DNA of 64,000 bases from positions 3,658,001-3,722,000 of the forward strand of contig NZ_CP155071.1 of assembly GCF_039621855.1 (NCBI RefSeq), given 5' to 3'. The DNA comes from Erwinia sp. HDF1-3R. Lineage in GTDB: Bacteria > Pseudomonadota > Gammaproteobacteria > Enterobacterales > Enterobacteriaceae. A program made the translations under genes and the position numbers. Of the stretch, positions 18,306-29,079 are shown piece by piece; position 1 is the first letter of the stretch; the number at the start of each line of letters is the position of its first letter. A model generated the notes under the pieces. The model saw only the letters and a program-made list of their open reading frames with translations. It made no database searches and was not told where the DNA came from.

Positions 18306-19265
18306 TCAGTGAATACCGCCAATGCGGCTCAGGCGAACGCCAGTAGGCCATTCACCTTCCTGCTTCTTAAAGCTCATCCAGATGGTGGTCGCTTTACCAA
18401 CCAGATTGCGCTCGGGAACAAAGCCCCAGTAGCGGCTGTCTGCGCTGTTATCGCGGTTGTCGCCCATCATGAAATACATACCCTGAGGTACCACCCACGT
18501 CGACTGTGGCTGACCCGGTTGCTGATAGTACGAGCTTGCCTGACCTGGCGCCTGGGTGACCAGCAAAATAGCGTGCGTAACGTCGCCCAGCGTTTCATTG
18601 CGGGTAGCCAGACGCAGTCCGCCGCGCATGGATTCGCCCTGCGGCATCTGATAAAAACCATTGCCTACTTCATTGCCGTCAAAGCCGCTGAAGGTCTGAA
18701 TAAAATCGCTCGGCTCGACGTTGGAGTAGGTCACCGGCAGCGCTTTTTCACAGGACTGACCTGCACAGGCCGGATTAATGCTCACCGTTTTGCTCTGCGG
18801 ATCGTAACTGACCCGATCGCCAGGTAGCCCCACCACGCGTTTGATATAGTCCAGGCTCGGATCCTTAGGGTATTTAAACACCGCGATATCGCCACGTTTC
18901 GGATGCCCGGTCGGGATCAGCGTAGTTTGCGTAATCGGATCTTTGATGCCGTAGGCGAATTTTTCAACCAGGATAAAGTCCCCGATCAAAAGCGTTGGCA
19001 TCATCGAACCTGAAGGGATCTGGAAGGGTTCGTAGATGAATGAACGCACTACGAACACCAGCAGCAGCACCGGAAATACCGATGCAGTGGTTTCCACCCA
19101 GCCTGGCTGCTTCGCCGCTTTAATCTGCTCCGGCGTGCCCGTGGCAGCGCCTGACTCTGCCAGCTTTGCCCTGCGGGCCGGTGCCCACTTAAACTTATCA
19201 ATACACCAGACAATGCCGGTGAGTAAGGTTGCAATCGCCAGAATCAGGGCGAACATATTTGCCAT
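18306..19265 (-). CDS. lepB: Signal peptidase I
   Basis: LepB (319 residues) removes signal peptides from exported proteins at the outer face of the inner membrane. Two N-terminal membrane segments (residues 2-21 and 62-76) precede the catalytic domain, with Ser87 in PSGSMMPTL and Lys142 in YIKRVVGLPGD, the Ser-Lys dyad. The ATG at 19265 gives MANMFALILAIATL, the enterobacterial start, and has GAGGGAAG upstream; an upstream in-frame ATG (19286) is less likely. It follows lepA by 26 bases. Confidence 0.96.
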   Translation of the reverse strand: MANMFALILAIATLLTGIVWCIDKFKWAPARRAKLAESGAATGTPEQIKAAKQPGWVETTASVFPVLLLVFVVRSFIYEPFQIPSGSMMPTLLIGDFILVEKFAYGIKDPITQTTLIPTGHPKRGDIAVFKYPKDPSLDYIKRVVGLPGDRVSYDPQSKTVSINPACAGQSCEKALPVTYSNVEPSDFIQTFSGFDGNEVGNGFYQMPQGESMRGGLRLATRNETLGDVTHAILLVTQAPGQASSYYQQPGQPQSTWVVPQGMYFMMGDNRDNSADSRYWGFVPERNLVGKATTIWMSFKKQEGEWPTGVRLSRIGGIH

Positions 19266-19291
19266 TCCACTTCCCTCAAAGCCCACAGGCT

Positions 19292-21091
19292 CTATTTGCT
19301 GTCTTTACCGACATGGAGAATGGCAAGGAACGCTTCCTGAGGCAGCTCAACGTTACCGACCTGCTTCATGCGTTTCTTACCGTCTTTCTGTTTCTGCAGC
19401 AGCTTTTTCTTACGGCTCACATCCCCGCCGTAGCATTTAGCCAGGACGTTTTTACGCAGCTGCTTCACGGTAGAGCGGGCAATAATGTGGTTACCAATCG
19501 CCGCCTGAATAGCAATATCAAACTGCTGGCGCGGGATAAGCTCCTTCATTTTCTCCACCAGGTCACGTCCACGGTAGGGTGCATTATCACGGTGGGTGAT
19601 CAGCGCCAGCGCATCAACGCGCTCGCTGTTGATCAGCACGTCTACGCGTACCATGTCGGAGGCCTGGAAGCGCTTGAAGTTATAATCCAGTGAGGCGTAA
19701 CCGCGCGACGTCGACTTGAGACGGTCGAAGAAGTCGAGTACCACTTCCGCCATGGGAATGTCATAGGTCAGCGCGACCTGATTACCGTGGTAGACCATAT
19801 TGGTCTGTACGCCGCGTTTCTCAATACAGAGAGTAATCACGTTGCCAAGGTATTCCTGTGGCATCAGCATATGACATTCCGCAATCGGCTCGCGCAGCTC
19901 TTCAATATTATTCAGCGGCGGCAGCTTGGATGGGCTGTCTACATGAACCGTCTCACCCGACGTGGTGATCACTTCGTACACGACGGTCGGGGCGGTGGTA
20001 ATCAGATCGAGATCGTATTCACGCTCCAGACGCTCCTGAATGATCTCCATATGCAGCAGGCCAAGGAAACCACAGCGGAATCCGAAACCCAGTGCCGTCG
20101 AACTTTCTGGCTCGTAGAACAACGACGCGTCATTAAGGCTCAGCTTGCCCAGCGCATCACGGAAGGCTTCGTAGTCGTCTGAGCTGATGGGAAACAGCCC
20201 GGCGTAAACCTGCGGCTTCACTTTCTTAAAGCCCGGTAGCGACTTATCGGCGGGATTACGTGCCAGCGTCAGCGTATCGCCCACCGGAGCGCCCAGGATG
20301 TCCTTAATGGCGCAGACCAGCCAGCCTACTTCACCACACTTCAGCACGTCGCGATCGACGCGTTTTGGCGTGAAAATACCCAGGCGATCAGCGTTGTAGC
20401 TCTGCCCGGTACTCATAACTTTTACTTTTTCACCCTTGCGCAGGGTGCCGTTTTTAACGCGGATCAGCGATACCACGCCCAGATAGTTATCGAACCATGA
20501 GTCGATAATCAGCGCCTGTAGCGGCCCATCCGGGTCGCCTTCCGGTGGCGGAATGTCTCGCACCAGGCGCTCCAGCACGTCGGGCACGCCCACGCCGGTT
20601 TTCGCAGAGCAGCGAACGGCATCGGTGGCATCAATCCCCACGATGTCTTCAATTTCCTGCGACACGCGATCGGGATCGGCTGCGGGCAGATCGATCTTGT
20701 TCAGTACCGGTACAACTTCCAGATCCATTTCCATCGCCGTATAGCAGTTGGCCAGGGTCTGTGCTTCCACACCCTGCCCGGCGTCAACCACCAGCAGAGC
20801 GCCTTCACAGGCTGCCAGCGAGCGGGAAACTTCATAAGAGAAGTCCACGTGGCCCGGCGTGTCGATAAAATTGAGCTGGTAAGTTTCACCGTCCGGCGCG
20901 TGATAGTCGAGCGTTACGCTCTGCGCCTTGATGGTAATGCCGCGTTCGCGCTCTAAATCCATAGAATCCAGAACCTGCGCCGCCATTTCACGTTCGGTCA
21001 GGCCGCCACAAATCTGAATTAAACGATCGGATAGCGTGGATTTGCCATGGTCGATATGAGCGATGATAGAAAAGTTTCTTATATGCTTCAT
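19292..21091 (-). CDS. lepA: Elongation factor 4 (LepA)
   Basis: A 599-residue translational GTPase of the ribosome. G motifs: AHIDHGKS (residues 11-18), [17 protein letters not shown]-like domains follow, and the distinctive C-terminal domain ([26 protein letters not shown]-type, ending [18 protein letters not shown]) is complete. Length is that of E. coli LepA. It is the first gene of lepA-lepB, and about 330 bases upstream separate it from rseC. Confidence 0.97.
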   Translation of the reverse strand: MKHIRNFSIIAHIDHGKSTLSDRLIQICGGLTEREMAAQVLDSMDLERERGITIKAQSVTLDYHAPDGETYQLNFIDTPGHVDFSYEVSRSLAACEGALLVVDAGQGVEAQTLANCYTAMEMDLEVVPVLNKIDLPAADPDRVSQEIEDIVGIDATDAVRCSAKTGVGVPDVLERLVRDIPPPEGDPDGPLQALIIDSWFDNYLGVVSLIRVKNGTLRKGEKVKVMSTGQSYNADRLGIFTPKRVDRDVLKCGEVGWLVCAIKDILGAPVGDTLTLARNPADKSLPGFKKVKPQVYAGLFPISSDDYEAFRDALGKLSLNDASLFYEPESSTALGFGFRCGFLGLLHMEIIQERLEREYDLDLITTAPTVVYEVITTSGETVHVDSPSKLPPLNNIEELREPIAECHMLMPQEYLGNVITLCIEKRGVQTNMVYHGNQVALTYDIPMAEVVLDFFDRLKSTSRGYASLDYNFKRFQASDMVRVDVLINSERVDALALITHRDNAPYRGRDLVEKMKELIPRQQFDIAIQAAIGNHIIARSTVKQLRKNVLAKCYGGDVSRKKKLLQKQKDGKKRMKQVGNVELPQEAFLAILHVGKDSK

Positions 21092-21423
21092 TTATATGAA
21101 TATTTTCGCTTAAACGTTCGGTTTAGTTCTTGCGGTGAACATAACACTGGACACTTCACGCAATGTACCCGCCATCAATGAGCACGCATCTTACACTGTT
21201 AGCCCCCGCCACGAAAGAATTCACATACATAGCGGTTCATCAAATTATATACCCTGCCTGTTAATGCATTGCCTTCTGACTGGCGTACGCATGACAGCGC
21301 TGCATTTCATTGACCGTTTGACTGTGCGGGCGGTTAACGAAAGGAGCAGAGATCGGATAACGGGGGATAAGCCGATACCGGCTTCCCCTGAAGGGAGCCA
21401 GTGAAAGATGAACCGGGGCAGGA
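21092..21423. other. Intergenic region between rseC and lepA
   Basis: About 330 bases with no gene. A hairpin at 21363-21388 (GGGG/CCCC outer pairs, AAGCCG/CGGCTT inner stem) lies just past rseC on the minus strand and may end or protect the rpoE-rseABC transcript; it lacks a strong U run. The remainder should hold the lepA promoter, which I could not place. Confidence 0.5.
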
Positions 21424-21882
21424 TTAGGTTTCAACACGCAGGGCATCGGGTGGTAATGCGATGCTCAAAATGACGGGCTGGAAGGAGGCCGATTTACCCA
21501 AATAAACCGAGATCCCTTTGGCGATAATAAAACCGCCTGTTCCGCCCAGCAGTGCGCCCGACGCTGCGGCCAAATCGCTGTGAAACAGCATTTGAAACAG
21601 GCCGGCCACCAGGAACAAGCCGACCAGCGGCGTCATATAGACCAGCAGGGCTGAGCTCAGCAGGCTTTTTTCAGCAATACCCAGCTCAATACGCTGACCA
21701 GCAATAAGCGGCTCGCTGCTTGCAACCGTCATCACATGCGCATTTTTTGGCCCCAGCTTATTCAGCACCTGGCTTCCGCAGCCCTTGCGGGCTGAACAGC
21801 TACTACAGGAGGTTTTCATTTCCGAATGAAGCGTGGCTATGCCGTCCTTCCACGAAACGACCGTGGCCCATTCTCTCATCAT
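21424..21882 (-). CDS. rseC: SoxR-reducing system / sigma-E operon protein RseC
   Basis: A 152-residue inner membrane protein. An N-terminal Cys-rich part (CSSCSARKGCGSQ, residues about 26-38) precedes two membrane segments (LLSSALLVYMTPLVGLFLVAGL and the ALLGGTGGFIIAKG region). RseC is tied to reduction of SoxR and to the sigma-E operon, where its role is minor. The start overlaps the stop of rseB by 4 bases. A second Met follows the first; either could be used. Confidence 0.92.
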   Translation of the reverse strand: MMREWATVVSWKDGIATLHSEMKTSCSSCSARKGCGSQVLNKLGPKNAHVMTVASSEPLIAGQRIELGIAEKSLLSSALLVYMTPLVGLFLVAGLFQMLFHSDLAAASGALLGGTGGFIIAKGISVYLGKSASFQPVILSIALPPDALRVET

Positions 21883-22832
21883 CGCGCTGCTCCTAAAACA
21901 ATGCCGTCAGTAATACGCTTAGCCGTTGAGGGGGGAAGTTCACCCACAAGGGTAATTTCAGTATTATCGCGTATTTCAGTCTGCACCGTACGGCGACCTG
22001 TGCGCAATAGCTGCGGAACGCTATTTTTATCGGCCGCGCTCACGTTGATGGAGAAGGTGAACAGGCCGTCTGAATAGAGCCGCGAATCCACCAGCTTGTT
22101 CAGCGCCGGAATGCGTCGACGGCTTTCCGTCAGCTCTTTCATTCCGGCAGGGATCCAGCCGGGCTTCCAGTTAAACGTCACTTTCTCACCCACCGGCATC
22201 GAGAACGAAGGGGGCATATTGGCTTTTTCCAGCCCCTGCATCATTCTGCGCACCCCATCGTCCACCGCGAAGCTAACAACACGATATTGCTCGAGCGTTT
22301 CACCATCATGGTCGAGGAGATCGATACGCAGGGGCAGCTTTGTTTCGCTGTCCAGCCAGACGATATAGCTGTAGCGGGTTCCGTCTCGCGCCACGATGCG
22401 GACGACTTCGCACAGCTGATCGGCAATGCGTGCACGCCCTACTGGCACAAAATCGTAATTCTCAGCAACCTGCTGAAAATCGGCAAACACCAGTGAGGGA
22501 AGGGAATCAACAATATGGTCGCTGGTTAGCGTGAAGGGTTCCAGACCCGGCTCGAAGTAGCTGATTTCTTTGCCGCGCTGGATAACTTCGCGCCGGGGGC
22601 CATCCATCTGTAATAGCTGAGCGTAGACTTTATCGTTGAGCACAGCATGACGGTAGCGCAGGGATTCAATCCCGAGCCTGGAAACGTTGATGTAGGCGAG
22701 TTCGTAATTAAGAGACTGGCTGGCCTGCTCCATTTGTTGCAGAAGCGCCCCGGAGGTGGTTTCCGCCGGGGCGACTGAGGAGTACATCAGGCTGCCAGCC
22801 ATAAGGCTGACGGCACACCAAAGTTGCTTCAT
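21879..22832 (-). CDS. rseB: Sigma-E regulatory protein RseB
   Basis: A 317-residue periplasmic protein that binds RseA and senses mislocalised lipoproteins and LPS, blocking DegS cleavage of RseA until stress. A signal peptide (MKQLWCAVSLMAGSLMYSSVAPAE) starts it; the large MucB/RseB N-terminal domain and smaller C-terminal domain follow. Its start overlaps the rseA stop by one base. Confidence 0.95.
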   Translation of the reverse strand: MKQLWCAVSLMAGSLMYSSVAPAETTSGALLQQMEQASQSLNYELAYINVSRLGIESLRYRHAVLNDKVYAQLLQMDGPRREVIQRGKEISYFEPGLEPFTLTSDHIVDSLPSLVFADFQQVAENYDFVPVGRARIADQLCEVVRIVARDGTRYSYIVWLDSETKLPLRIDLLDHDGETLEQYRVVSFAVDDGVRRMMQGLEKANMPPSFSMPVGEKVTFNWKPGWIPAGMKELTESRRRIPALNKLVDSRLYSDGLFTFSINVSAADKNSVPQLLRTGRRTVQTEIRDNTEITLVGELPPSTAKRITDGIVLGAAR

Positions 22833-23482
22833 TACTGCTGCTGAATTCCTAACGACTGGTTACCAGGAACCTGAACGGCGGCCTGCTGCGCAGGGTTTTG
22901 TTCAAACTGAGCCTGGCCGGAATGCAGACGGCGCTGCAGTTCATAATCCTGGAGCATCGCGTTAACGCGGCGACGCTGATCCTGTACGCGCTGTGGGGCG
23001 CTGCTCATCTCAGCGCTCTCAGAGGGTACACCCAGGCTTACCGGCGAGGCCTGACCCATCATCGGCAGGGTGTTGAACACCGGTGCATCCGATCCCGTCT
23101 GACCACTCTGTGGCTGGTTGTAATGCTGCACACCCACAATAACCGCCAGTGAAACACAGGCAGCCACACCAACCTGAGTAATCTGTGCCGCCCAGGGGCG
23201 CACTTTGTGCCAGAACGGCATATTCTCGTAGCGCTCCGGTTTGGGCTGCGCTTCAGGAATAAGCGGCGTCGTTTTGTTACGCGGCTCACGTTCGATGGCC
23301 GCTGCGACACGGTCGGCGATATCAAAATGCATCACCGGCGCAAGATCGCCACGCAGGGTATCGCGAATCAGGTGATAGCTTTCCCAGTTTTTCTGGAGCG
23401 TGGCGTCGTTAGACAAGGCTGACAAAACTTCGTTATCTAAAGTTTCCCCGTCCATTAAAGCGGAAAGTTGTTCTTTCTGCAT
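22832..23482 (-). CDS. rseA: Anti-sigma-E factor RseA
   Basis: A 216-residue single-pass inner membrane protein. The cytoplasmic part (MQKEQLSALMDGETLDNEVLSALSND and on) binds RpoE; one membrane segment lies near residues 95-115 (WAAQITQVGVAACVSLAVIVGV); the periplasmic part is cut by DegS and then RseP under envelope stress. It lies 28 bases downstream of rpoE, in the same operon. Confidence 0.95.
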   Translation of the reverse strand: MQKEQLSALMDGETLDNEVLSALSNDATLQKNWESYHLIRDTLRGDLAPVMHFDIADRVAAAIEREPRNKTTPLIPEAQPKPERYENMPFWHKVRPWAAQITQVGVAACVSLAVIVGVQHYNQPQSGQTGSDAPVFNTLPMMGQASPVSLGVPSESAEMSSAPQRVQDQRRRVNAMLQDYELQRRLHSGQAQFEQNPAQQAAVQVPGNQSLGIQQQ

Positions 23483-23510
23483 GCCTTATACCTTCCTGTA
23501 TCCGCTATTG

Positions 23511-24086
23511 CTAGCGTTGGATAAGCGGTTGAATTTTATTGTCGATAGCTTCGCGGGCACGGAAAATCCGGGACCGCACCGTACCTACCGGACACTCCAT
23601 GATGCTGGCTATCTCTTCATAGCTCAGGCCATCCAGTTCCCTTAACGTAATTGCCATACGCAGGTCTTCGGGAAGTGTCTCAATGGTACGAAAAACTACC
23701 TGCTTCAGTTCTTCCGACAACATTAAGTTCTCAGGGTTCGAAATTTCTTTCAGTGCGCCTGCACTTTCAAAGTTTTCCGCATCAATTGCATCCACATCAC
23801 TTGCCGGTGGACGACGCCCCTGAGCAACCAGGTAATTTTTAGCCGTGTTAACGGCAATCCTATAAAGCCAGGTATAAAATGCGCTGTCGCCCCGGAATGA
23901 ATCCAGCGCGCGATACGCTTTTATAAACGATTCCTGAACAACGTCAGGTACGTCTCCCGAGGGTACATAACGGGAAACCAGACTGGCCACTTTGTGCTGG
24001 TAGCGAACCACCAGGAGGTTAAATGACTTCTGATCGCCTTTCTGCACGCGCTCAACGAGAACTTGATCTGCTAACTGCTCGCTCAT
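23511..24086 (-). CDS. rpoE: RNA polymerase sigma-E factor
   Basis: A 191-residue ECF sigma factor for envelope stress, nearly identical to E. coli RpoE (MSEQLADQVLVERVQKGDQKSFNLLVVRYQHK and on). Region 2 (VVQESFIKAYRALDSFRGDSAFYTWLYRIAVN) and region 4 (LDGLSYEEIASIMECPVGTVRSRIFRAREAID) are complete. The start at 24086 is set by that match and by its overlap with a leader ORF stop (ATGA). A frame from 24122 is longer but does not fit the family. Confidence 0.97.
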   Translation of the reverse strand: MSEQLADQVLVERVQKGDQKSFNLLVVRYQHKVASLVSRYVPSGDVPDVVQESFIKAYRALDSFRGDSAFYTWLYRIAVNTAKNYLVAQGRRPPASDVDAIDAENFESAGALKEISNPENLMLSEELKQVVFRTIETLPEDLRMAITLRELDGLSYEEIASIMECPVGTVRSRIFRAREAIDNKIQPLIQR

Positions 24087-24184
24087 CTGAGGTAATGTCT
24101 CCCCCAATCTTTTCCAACGCATTGACGAACTACCCGCAACAACTCATATTTTTTGAGCAAGCATCCGCTTAGAGTGATGATCAT
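24083..24184 (-). CDS. rseD: rseD-like leader peptide coupled to rpoE
   Basis: A 33-residue frame, MIITLSGCLLKKYELLRVVRQC and on, ending GRHYLR, whose TGA overlaps the rpoE ATG as ATGA. E. coli has a leader ORF, rseD, in this spot whose translation is coupled to rpoE and is the target of CsrA repression. The sigma-E promoter overlaps the first codons of this frame, so only transcripts from a more distal promoter carry the ATG at 24184. Shorter transcripts would need an internal start such as the TTG at 24160. No strong ribosome site precedes the ATG. It is supported by position and coupling, and is short. Confidence 0.55.
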   Translation of the reverse strand: MIITLSGCLLKKYELLRVVRQCVGKDWGRHYLR

Positions 24185-24196
24185 GAGTTAAGTTCC
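24169..24196 (-). promoter_or_regulatory. Sigma-E promoter of the rpoE operon
   Basis: On the minus strand GGAACTT (24196-24190), 16 bases, then TCTAA (24173-24169). This is the sigma-E consensus and matches the autoregulated E. coli rpoE promoter, GGAACTT-N16-TCTAA. It makes the rpoE-rseABC operon self-activating. Confidence 0.85.
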
Positions 24197-24555
24197 ATAC
24201 GCTGTTATATGTGTGATGACGCTATGCGAAGAAGAGAGCCGGTACGCATTTTTATGATTTCTATCCGGTTCAAGCAGCTACTGTTTTCTCTACTTCTACG
24301 CCTGGTGATGCAAAGTCCTGTTAACGCCGCAGAGTACCCCAACAGGCTCCCTTTTTCACCTTAAAATCTCGGCAATCCGCCGCTGTTCGCAATATTAACG
24401 TCGTCCTTCGGGCTGCATAGCCAAATGACATCGTTTTTCAACGTCCTGGGCCCCTTATCCTCCCCCTTTGAACAGGTGTTGTGCCAAAAAGGCTTTTTTT
24501 TCAGCGAAACTCGATGATATGCTCAGCAAACAGCCTGTTTAGTATATTAAACACC
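24187..24555. other. Divergent control region rpoE / nadB
   Basis: About 370 bases between the two divergent start regions. Besides the sigma-E promoter it must hold the distal rpoE promoter and the nadB promoter. I see no further gene. A plus-strand frame continuous with nadB opens at 24481 but its added residues are not part of NadB. Confidence 0.5.
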
Positions 24556-26166
24556 ATGAAAACTTCCCCTGAATACAGCAGTGACGTATTAATCATCGGC
24601 AGCGGTGCCGCCGGGCTGGCACTGGCGCTGCGTCTGGCGCGAACGCATCAGGTTATCGTTCTGAGCAAGGAGAGCATTCACGAGGGGTCCACCCTCTATG
24701 CTCAGGGCGGGATAGCGGCAGTGTTCGACGAAACAGACAGTATTGCCTCCCATGTCGAGGATACGCTGATCGCCGGGGGCGGACTCTGCGACAGCGAAAC
24801 GGTCACTTTTGTCGCCAGCAATGCGCGGCACTGCGTTCAGTGGCTGATCGATAACGGTGTACCTTTTGATAAAGAGAGTCCGCTCAGCCCCACTGCCCGG
24901 TATCACCTGACGCGTGAGGGTGGTCACAGCCACCGCCGTATTCTGCACAGCGCGGATGCCACAGGGAGATCGGTAGAAAACACGCTGGTGAGTCAGGCAC
25001 TTCGCCACCCTAATATCCGGCTTATTGAGCGCTGTAATGCCGTGGATTTGATCGCGTCCGATCGGATTGGTCTGCCCGGTAAGCGCCGCATCGTGGGTGC
25101 CTGGATCTGGAACCGCAACCGGGAACACGTTGAAACCTGGCGCGCCCGCACCGTAGTGCTGGCGACGGGCGGAGCTGCAAGGGTCTATCAGTATACGACT
25201 AACCCGGATGTTGCCTCCGGCGACGGTATTGCCATGGCGTGGCGGGCGGGCTGTCGGGTGGCCAATCTTGAATTCAATCAGTTTCATCCAACCTGCCTGT
25301 TCCATCCTCAGGCAAGAAATTTTCTGTTAAGTGAAGCATTACGAGGCGAAGGCGCGGTGCTGAAGCGCCCGGATGGAACGCGCTTTATGCCCGATTTCGA
25401 TCCGCGCGCCGAGCTGGCCCCGCGTGATATCGTAGCGCGCGCCATCGACCACGAAATGAAGCGGCTGGGTGCAGACTGTATGTTTCTGGATATCAGCCAT
25501 AAACCGGCGGATTTTATTCGTGCGCATTTTCCGACTATTACTGAGAAGCTCAGCACGCTGGGCATCGATTTGACCCGTGATGCCGTGCCGATTGTGCCGG
25601 CCGCGCACTATACCTGTGGCGGTGTGATGGTTGATCGGCATGGACGCACGGACGTTGATGGGCTGTATGCCATTGGCGAGGTCAGCTATACGGGCCTGCA
25701 CGGGGCAAACCGGCTGGCTTCCAACTCGCTGCTGGAGTGCCTCGTCTACGGCTGGTCGGCCGCGGAAGAGATAAACCAGCATTTACAAGCCGTGCCACCC
25801 GTCGGGGATCTGCCAGTCTGGGATGAAAGTCGCGTTGACGACGCGGACGAGCGCGTGGTTATTCAGCATAACTGGCATGAGCTGCGGCTGTTGATGTGGG
25901 ATTATATGGGTATTGTTCGCACCACCCGGCGCCTGGAGCGTGCACTGCGCCGCATCAGCATGCTTCAGCAGGAAATTGATGAGTATTACGCTCTCTTCCG
26001 CGTCTCCAGTGACCTGCTTGAACTGCGTAATCTGGTACAGGTAGCTGAACTGATGGTGCGCTGTGCGATGGCGCGGAAAGAGAGCCGCGGGCTACATTAC
26101 CAGCTGGATTATCCTCACCCGCTGGCGGTGGCCGCCCCTACCATTCTGACGCCCGATCAGCGGTAA
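24556..26166 (+). CDS. nadB: L-aspartate oxidase
   Basis: NadB (536 residues) oxidises L-aspartate to iminoaspartate, the first step of NAD synthesis, with FAD. The dinucleotide motif [20 protein letters not shown] starts the protein; [15 protein letters not shown] and NQFHPTCL (substrate region) and [12 protein letters not shown] are intact. The start ATG at 24556 gives [17 protein letters not shown], aligned with E. coli [17 protein letters not shown]. It converges on trmN6 with a 10-base overlap. Confidence 0.96.
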   Translation: MKTSPEYSSDVLIIGSGAAGLALALRLARTHQVIVLSKESIHEGSTLYAQGGIAAVFDETDSIASHVEDTLIAGGGLCDSETVTFVASNARHCVQWLIDNGVPFDKESPLSPTARYHLTREGGHSHRRILHSADATGRSVENTLVSQALRHPNIRLIERCNAVDLIASDRIGLPGKRRIVGAWIWNRNREHVETWRARTVVLATGGAARVYQYTTNPDVASGDGIAMAWRAGCRVANLEFNQFHPTCLFHPQARNFLLSEALRGEGAVLKRPDGTRFMPDFDPRAELAPRDIVARAIDHEMKRLGADCMFLDISHKPADFIRAHFPTITEKLSTLGIDLTRDAVPIVPAAHYTCGGVMVDRHGRTDVDGLYAIGEVSYTGLHGANRLASNSLLECLVYGWSAAEEINQHLQAVPPVGDLPVWDESRVDDADERVVIQHNWHELRLLMWDYMGIVRTTRRLERALRRISMLQQEIDEYYALFRVSSDLLELRNLVQVAELMVRCAMARKESRGLHYQLDYPHPLAVAAPTILTPDQR

Positions 26167-26894
26167 AGGTAAAAATCCCGGGTCAGGCTACAGTGCGCGT
26201 CAGAATAGCGCTGGTCCGGCCCGCGAATGGTCATACGATCGATCAACTGCTCGCCCTCGCGGGGCGATAGCGCCAGCATAACGCGATTGGGCGGGCGATT
26301 ATCGTTATCGGAGATATCGGTACGAAAGCGCAAATGCCAGCCGCGCTGCTGCGCCAAATCGGCCAGCGCCTGGCCTGCGGCCGCGGGCAGGATCACGCAA
26401 AAAAAGCCCTCTTCCGCCACTAAGGTTTCCGCACACGCCAGCAGTACATCATGGGTAAGACCGGTGGTATAGCGGGCGGCTGTCCGTTCAGGCGTGGCAC
26501 AGTCAATGCCGGGCACAAAATAGGGTGGATTGCTGACAATCAGACTGTAGCGATGCTCGCACTGCTGCGCCCACCGCCGGATATCATCCTGCCAGATATG
26601 AATGCGATCGGCCCAGGGTGAGGCCTGCGCATTTTCCTGCGCCTGCCCGGCGGCCTGCTCGTCCAGTTCAACCGCATCGATAATCGTCCCCTGCCCGGTT
26701 CGCTGTGCCAGCATCAGCGCGATCAGGCCGCTGCCGGTACCGATATCCAGTACCCTCTGCGCGCCTGCAACCGGGGCCCAGGCACCCAGAAGCACGCCAT
26801 CCGTGCCCACTTTCATTGCGCAACGATCGTGAGCGACGAAAAATTGTTTAAAGGTAAATCCATTGGCGCGCAAAACCGCTTTATGCTGAGACAT
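26157..26894 (-). CDS. trmN6: tRNA1(Val) (adenine(37)-N6)-methyltransferase
   Basis: TrmN6 (YfiC, 245 residues) methylates A37 of valine tRNA. The SAM-binding motif [18 protein letters not shown] and catalytic NPPY (LIVSNPPYF) are visible. The start at 26894 gives [33 protein letters not shown], matching E. coli; a longer frame from 26990 has an unrelated N-terminus. It lies between convergent nadB and divergent srmB, the E. coli order. Confidence 0.95.
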   Translation of the reverse strand: MSQHKAVLRANGFTFKQFFVAHDRCAMKVGTDGVLLGAWAPVAGAQRVLDIGTGSGLIALMLAQRTGQGTIIDAVELDEQAAGQAQENAQASPWADRIHIWQDDIRRWAQQCEHRYSLIVSNPPYFVPGIDCATPERTAARYTTGLTHDVLLACAETLVAEEGFFCVILPAAAGQALADLAQQRGWHLRFRTDISDNDNRPPNRVMLALSPREGEQLIDRMTIRGPDQRYSDAHCSLTRDFYLYR

Positions 26895-27026
26895 TTGACT
26901 GACCTGAAGTGGAAACGGCGCTAGCATAGGACAAAGCAGATGTAAGGAAAAGTCATAAAGGCCACACAAACAGATGAAGATCGCGGCCAATCTGTCTATA
27001 ATCAGCGCCCCAAACTGAGGTAGAAC

Positions 27027-28352
27027 ATGACTGTAACCACTTTTTCCGAACTCGAACTTGATGAAAGCCTGCTGAGAGCCTTGCAGGACAAGGGCTTTAC
27101 GCGCCCTACGGCTATCCAGGCCGCTGCGATCCCGCCTGCACTGGAGGGTCGCGACGTTCTGGGTTCGGCACCAACAGGTACAGGCAAAACAGCGGCATAT
27201 TTGCTGCCTGCTCTACAGCATTTGCTCGATTTTCCCCGTAAGCAATCCGGTCCCCCGCGTATTCTGGTGGTGACGCCAACGCGTGAGCTGGCGATGCAGG
27301 TGGCCGATCAGGCCCGCGAGCTGGCTAAATATACGCACCTGGATATTGCCACCATCACCGGCGGCGTGGCCTATATGAACCATGCCGAAGTGTTCAGCGA
27401 AAACCAGGATGTGGTGGTTGCTACCACCGGTCGCCTGCTGCAATACATCAAAGAAGAAAACTTTGACTGCCGTGCGGTGGAAACGCTGATCCTCGACGAA
27501 GCCGACCGCATGCTGGATATGGGCTTTGCGCAGGATATCGAAACCATTTCTGCCGAAACCCGCTGGCGCAAGCACACCCTGCTTTTTTCTGCCACGCTGG
27601 AAGGCGATGCGATCAAGGACTTCTCCGACCGCCTGCTTAACGAGCCGGTTGAGATTGAGGCCGATCCCGCCCGTCGCGAACGCAAGAAAATTCTGCAGTG
27701 GTACTACCGTGCCGATGATATCAAGCATAAAACGGCGCTGCTGATCCACCTGCTTAAGCAGACCGACGTTACCCGCTCCGTGGTCTTTGTACGCAAGCGC
27801 GAGCGCGTGCACGAGCTGTGTGGCTGGCTGCGCGAAGCCGGTATCAATACCAGCTACCTTGAGGGTGAGCTTGAGCAGTACAAACGTAACGAAGCGATCA
27901 AACGCGTCGTGGACGGGCGCGTTAACGTCATGGTGGCGACGGACATCGCCGCTCGCGGCATTGATATTGACGATGTCAGCCACGTATTTAACTTCGATAT
28001 GCCGCGTACCGCTGACATCTATCTGCACCGTATTGGCCGCACGGGCCGCGCAGGTAAGAAAGGCACAGCGATCTCGCTGGTTGAGGCACATGACAATCTC
28101 CTGCTCGGAAAGGTTAGCCGTTACATTAACGAACCGCTGAAAGCGCGCACCATTGATGAACTCCGCCCAACGACCCGACCGCCGAGCGAGAAACTCAGCG
28201 GTAAGCCGTCGAAGAAGGTGATGGCGAAACGCAAAGAGAAAAAAGAGAGCGAAGAGACGAAGCCGCGGGTGAAAAAACGCCATCGCGATGCGAAAAATAT
28301 TGGTAAGCGTCGTAAGCCAAGCGGTACGGTGAATGGCGACAGCGCAGAATAA
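27027..28352 (+). CDS. srmB: ATP-dependent RNA helicase SrmB
   Basis: A 441-residue DEAD-box helicase that helps early 50S ribosome assembly. Motifs: Q motif near F24, APTGTGKT (48-55), [12 protein letters not shown] (157-160), SAT, then HRIGRTGR in the second RecA-like domain. A Lys/Arg-rich tail follows ([15 protein letters not shown] and on), as in E. coli SrmB. It is followed by a bidirectional terminator shared with grcA. Confidence 0.96.
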   Translation: MTVTTFSELELDESLLRALQDKGFTRPTAIQAAAIPPALEGRDVLGSAPTGTGKTAAYLLPALQHLLDFPRKQSGPPRILVVTPTRELAMQVADQARELAKYTHLDIATITGGVAYMNHAEVFSENQDVVVATTGRLLQYIKEENFDCRAVETLILDEADRMLDMGFAQDIETISAETRWRKHTLLFSATLEGDAIKDFSDRLLNEPVEIEADPARRERKKILQWYYRADDIKHKTALLIHLLKQTDVTRSVVFVRKRERVHELCGWLREAGINTSYLEGELEQYKRNEAIKRVVDGRVNVMVATDIAARGIDIDDVSHVFNFDMPRTADIYLHRIGRTGRAGKKGTAISLVEAHDNLLLGKVSRYINEPLKARTIDELRPTTRPPSEKLSGKPSKKVMAKRKEKKESEETKPRVKKRHRDAKNIGKRRKPSGTVNGDSAE

Positions 28353-28364
28353 AGCGCAAAAAAG

Positions 28365-28390
28365 AAAACCGCCTCACTGAGGCGGTTTTT
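28365..28390. terminator. Bidirectional terminator between srmB and grcA
   Basis: AAAACCGCCTC / GAGGCGGTTTT with an ACT loop, T run on the plus side and A run on the other, so it serves both convergent genes. Confidence 0.85.
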
Positions 28391-28410
28391 TATTACCCGT
28401 TACGGAGACG

Positions 28411-28794
28411 TTACAGACTTTCAGTAAAGGTACGGGTAATCACATCACGCTGCTGCTCAGGCGTCAGCGAGTTAAAGCGAACGGCGTAGCCTGATACACG
28501 AATCGTAAGCTGCGGATACTTTTCAGGATGCTTCACCGCATCTTCCAGCGTTTCACGGCGAAGAACGTTAACGTTCAGATGCTGACCGCCCTCTACGCGG
28601 ACTTCAGGCTTAACTTCAAGCGGGATTTCACGGTATTCAATTTTACCCAGGTCGGTGACCGGGACAATCTGATCTTCGCTGTAGCCCGCTTTGGCGCAGA
28701 CGCAGCGCGCTTCATCTTTGTCGCTGTCCAGCAGCCAGAATGAGTTAACCAGCGTGGCGTTGCTTGCTTTAGTGATCTGAATTCCAGTAATCAT
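28411..28794 (-). CDS. grcA: Autonomous glycyl radical cofactor GrcA
   Basis: A 127-residue protein (YfiD) that carries a glycyl radical domain and can replace the damaged C-terminus of pyruvate formate-lyase. The radical loop [29 protein letters not shown] at the end is intact, with the Gly in SGYAV. The start is taken as ATG 28794 to give [11 protein letters not shown]; a longer frame from 28830 does not fit the family. Its upstream region is AT-rich and likely holds FNR/ArcA control, which I have not resolved. Confidence 0.95.
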   Translation of the reverse strand: MITGIQITKASNATLVNSFWLLDSDKDEARCVCAKAGYSEDQIVPVTDLGKIEYREIPLEVKPEVRVEGGQHLNVNVLRRETLEDAVKHPEKYPQLTIRVSGYAVRFNSLTPEQQRDVITRTFTESL

Positions 28795-29079
28795 GATTTG
28801 CCTCCCAGGCAGTGCGGCGCTGACAGACACCAGCGCGTTGTTAAAGGAGTAATTTCAGCTTCTATCATTCTGTATATCAGTCTCCTGTCGGCGCAATGTT
28901 GACCAATATCAATAAAGCCGGTAGCTGAGATGTCTGCTTATGCTCAAGCTAATGATTTATCGCAACTTTGCCTCCGGCGGAATTTAATATTTTTTTGTAA
29001 ATTATCAAAATTATTTTAATTTTGCCGCGGTGCGGATACGCGTTAAGCTAGACGACAGAGACACTAAAGGAGGCGAGAA

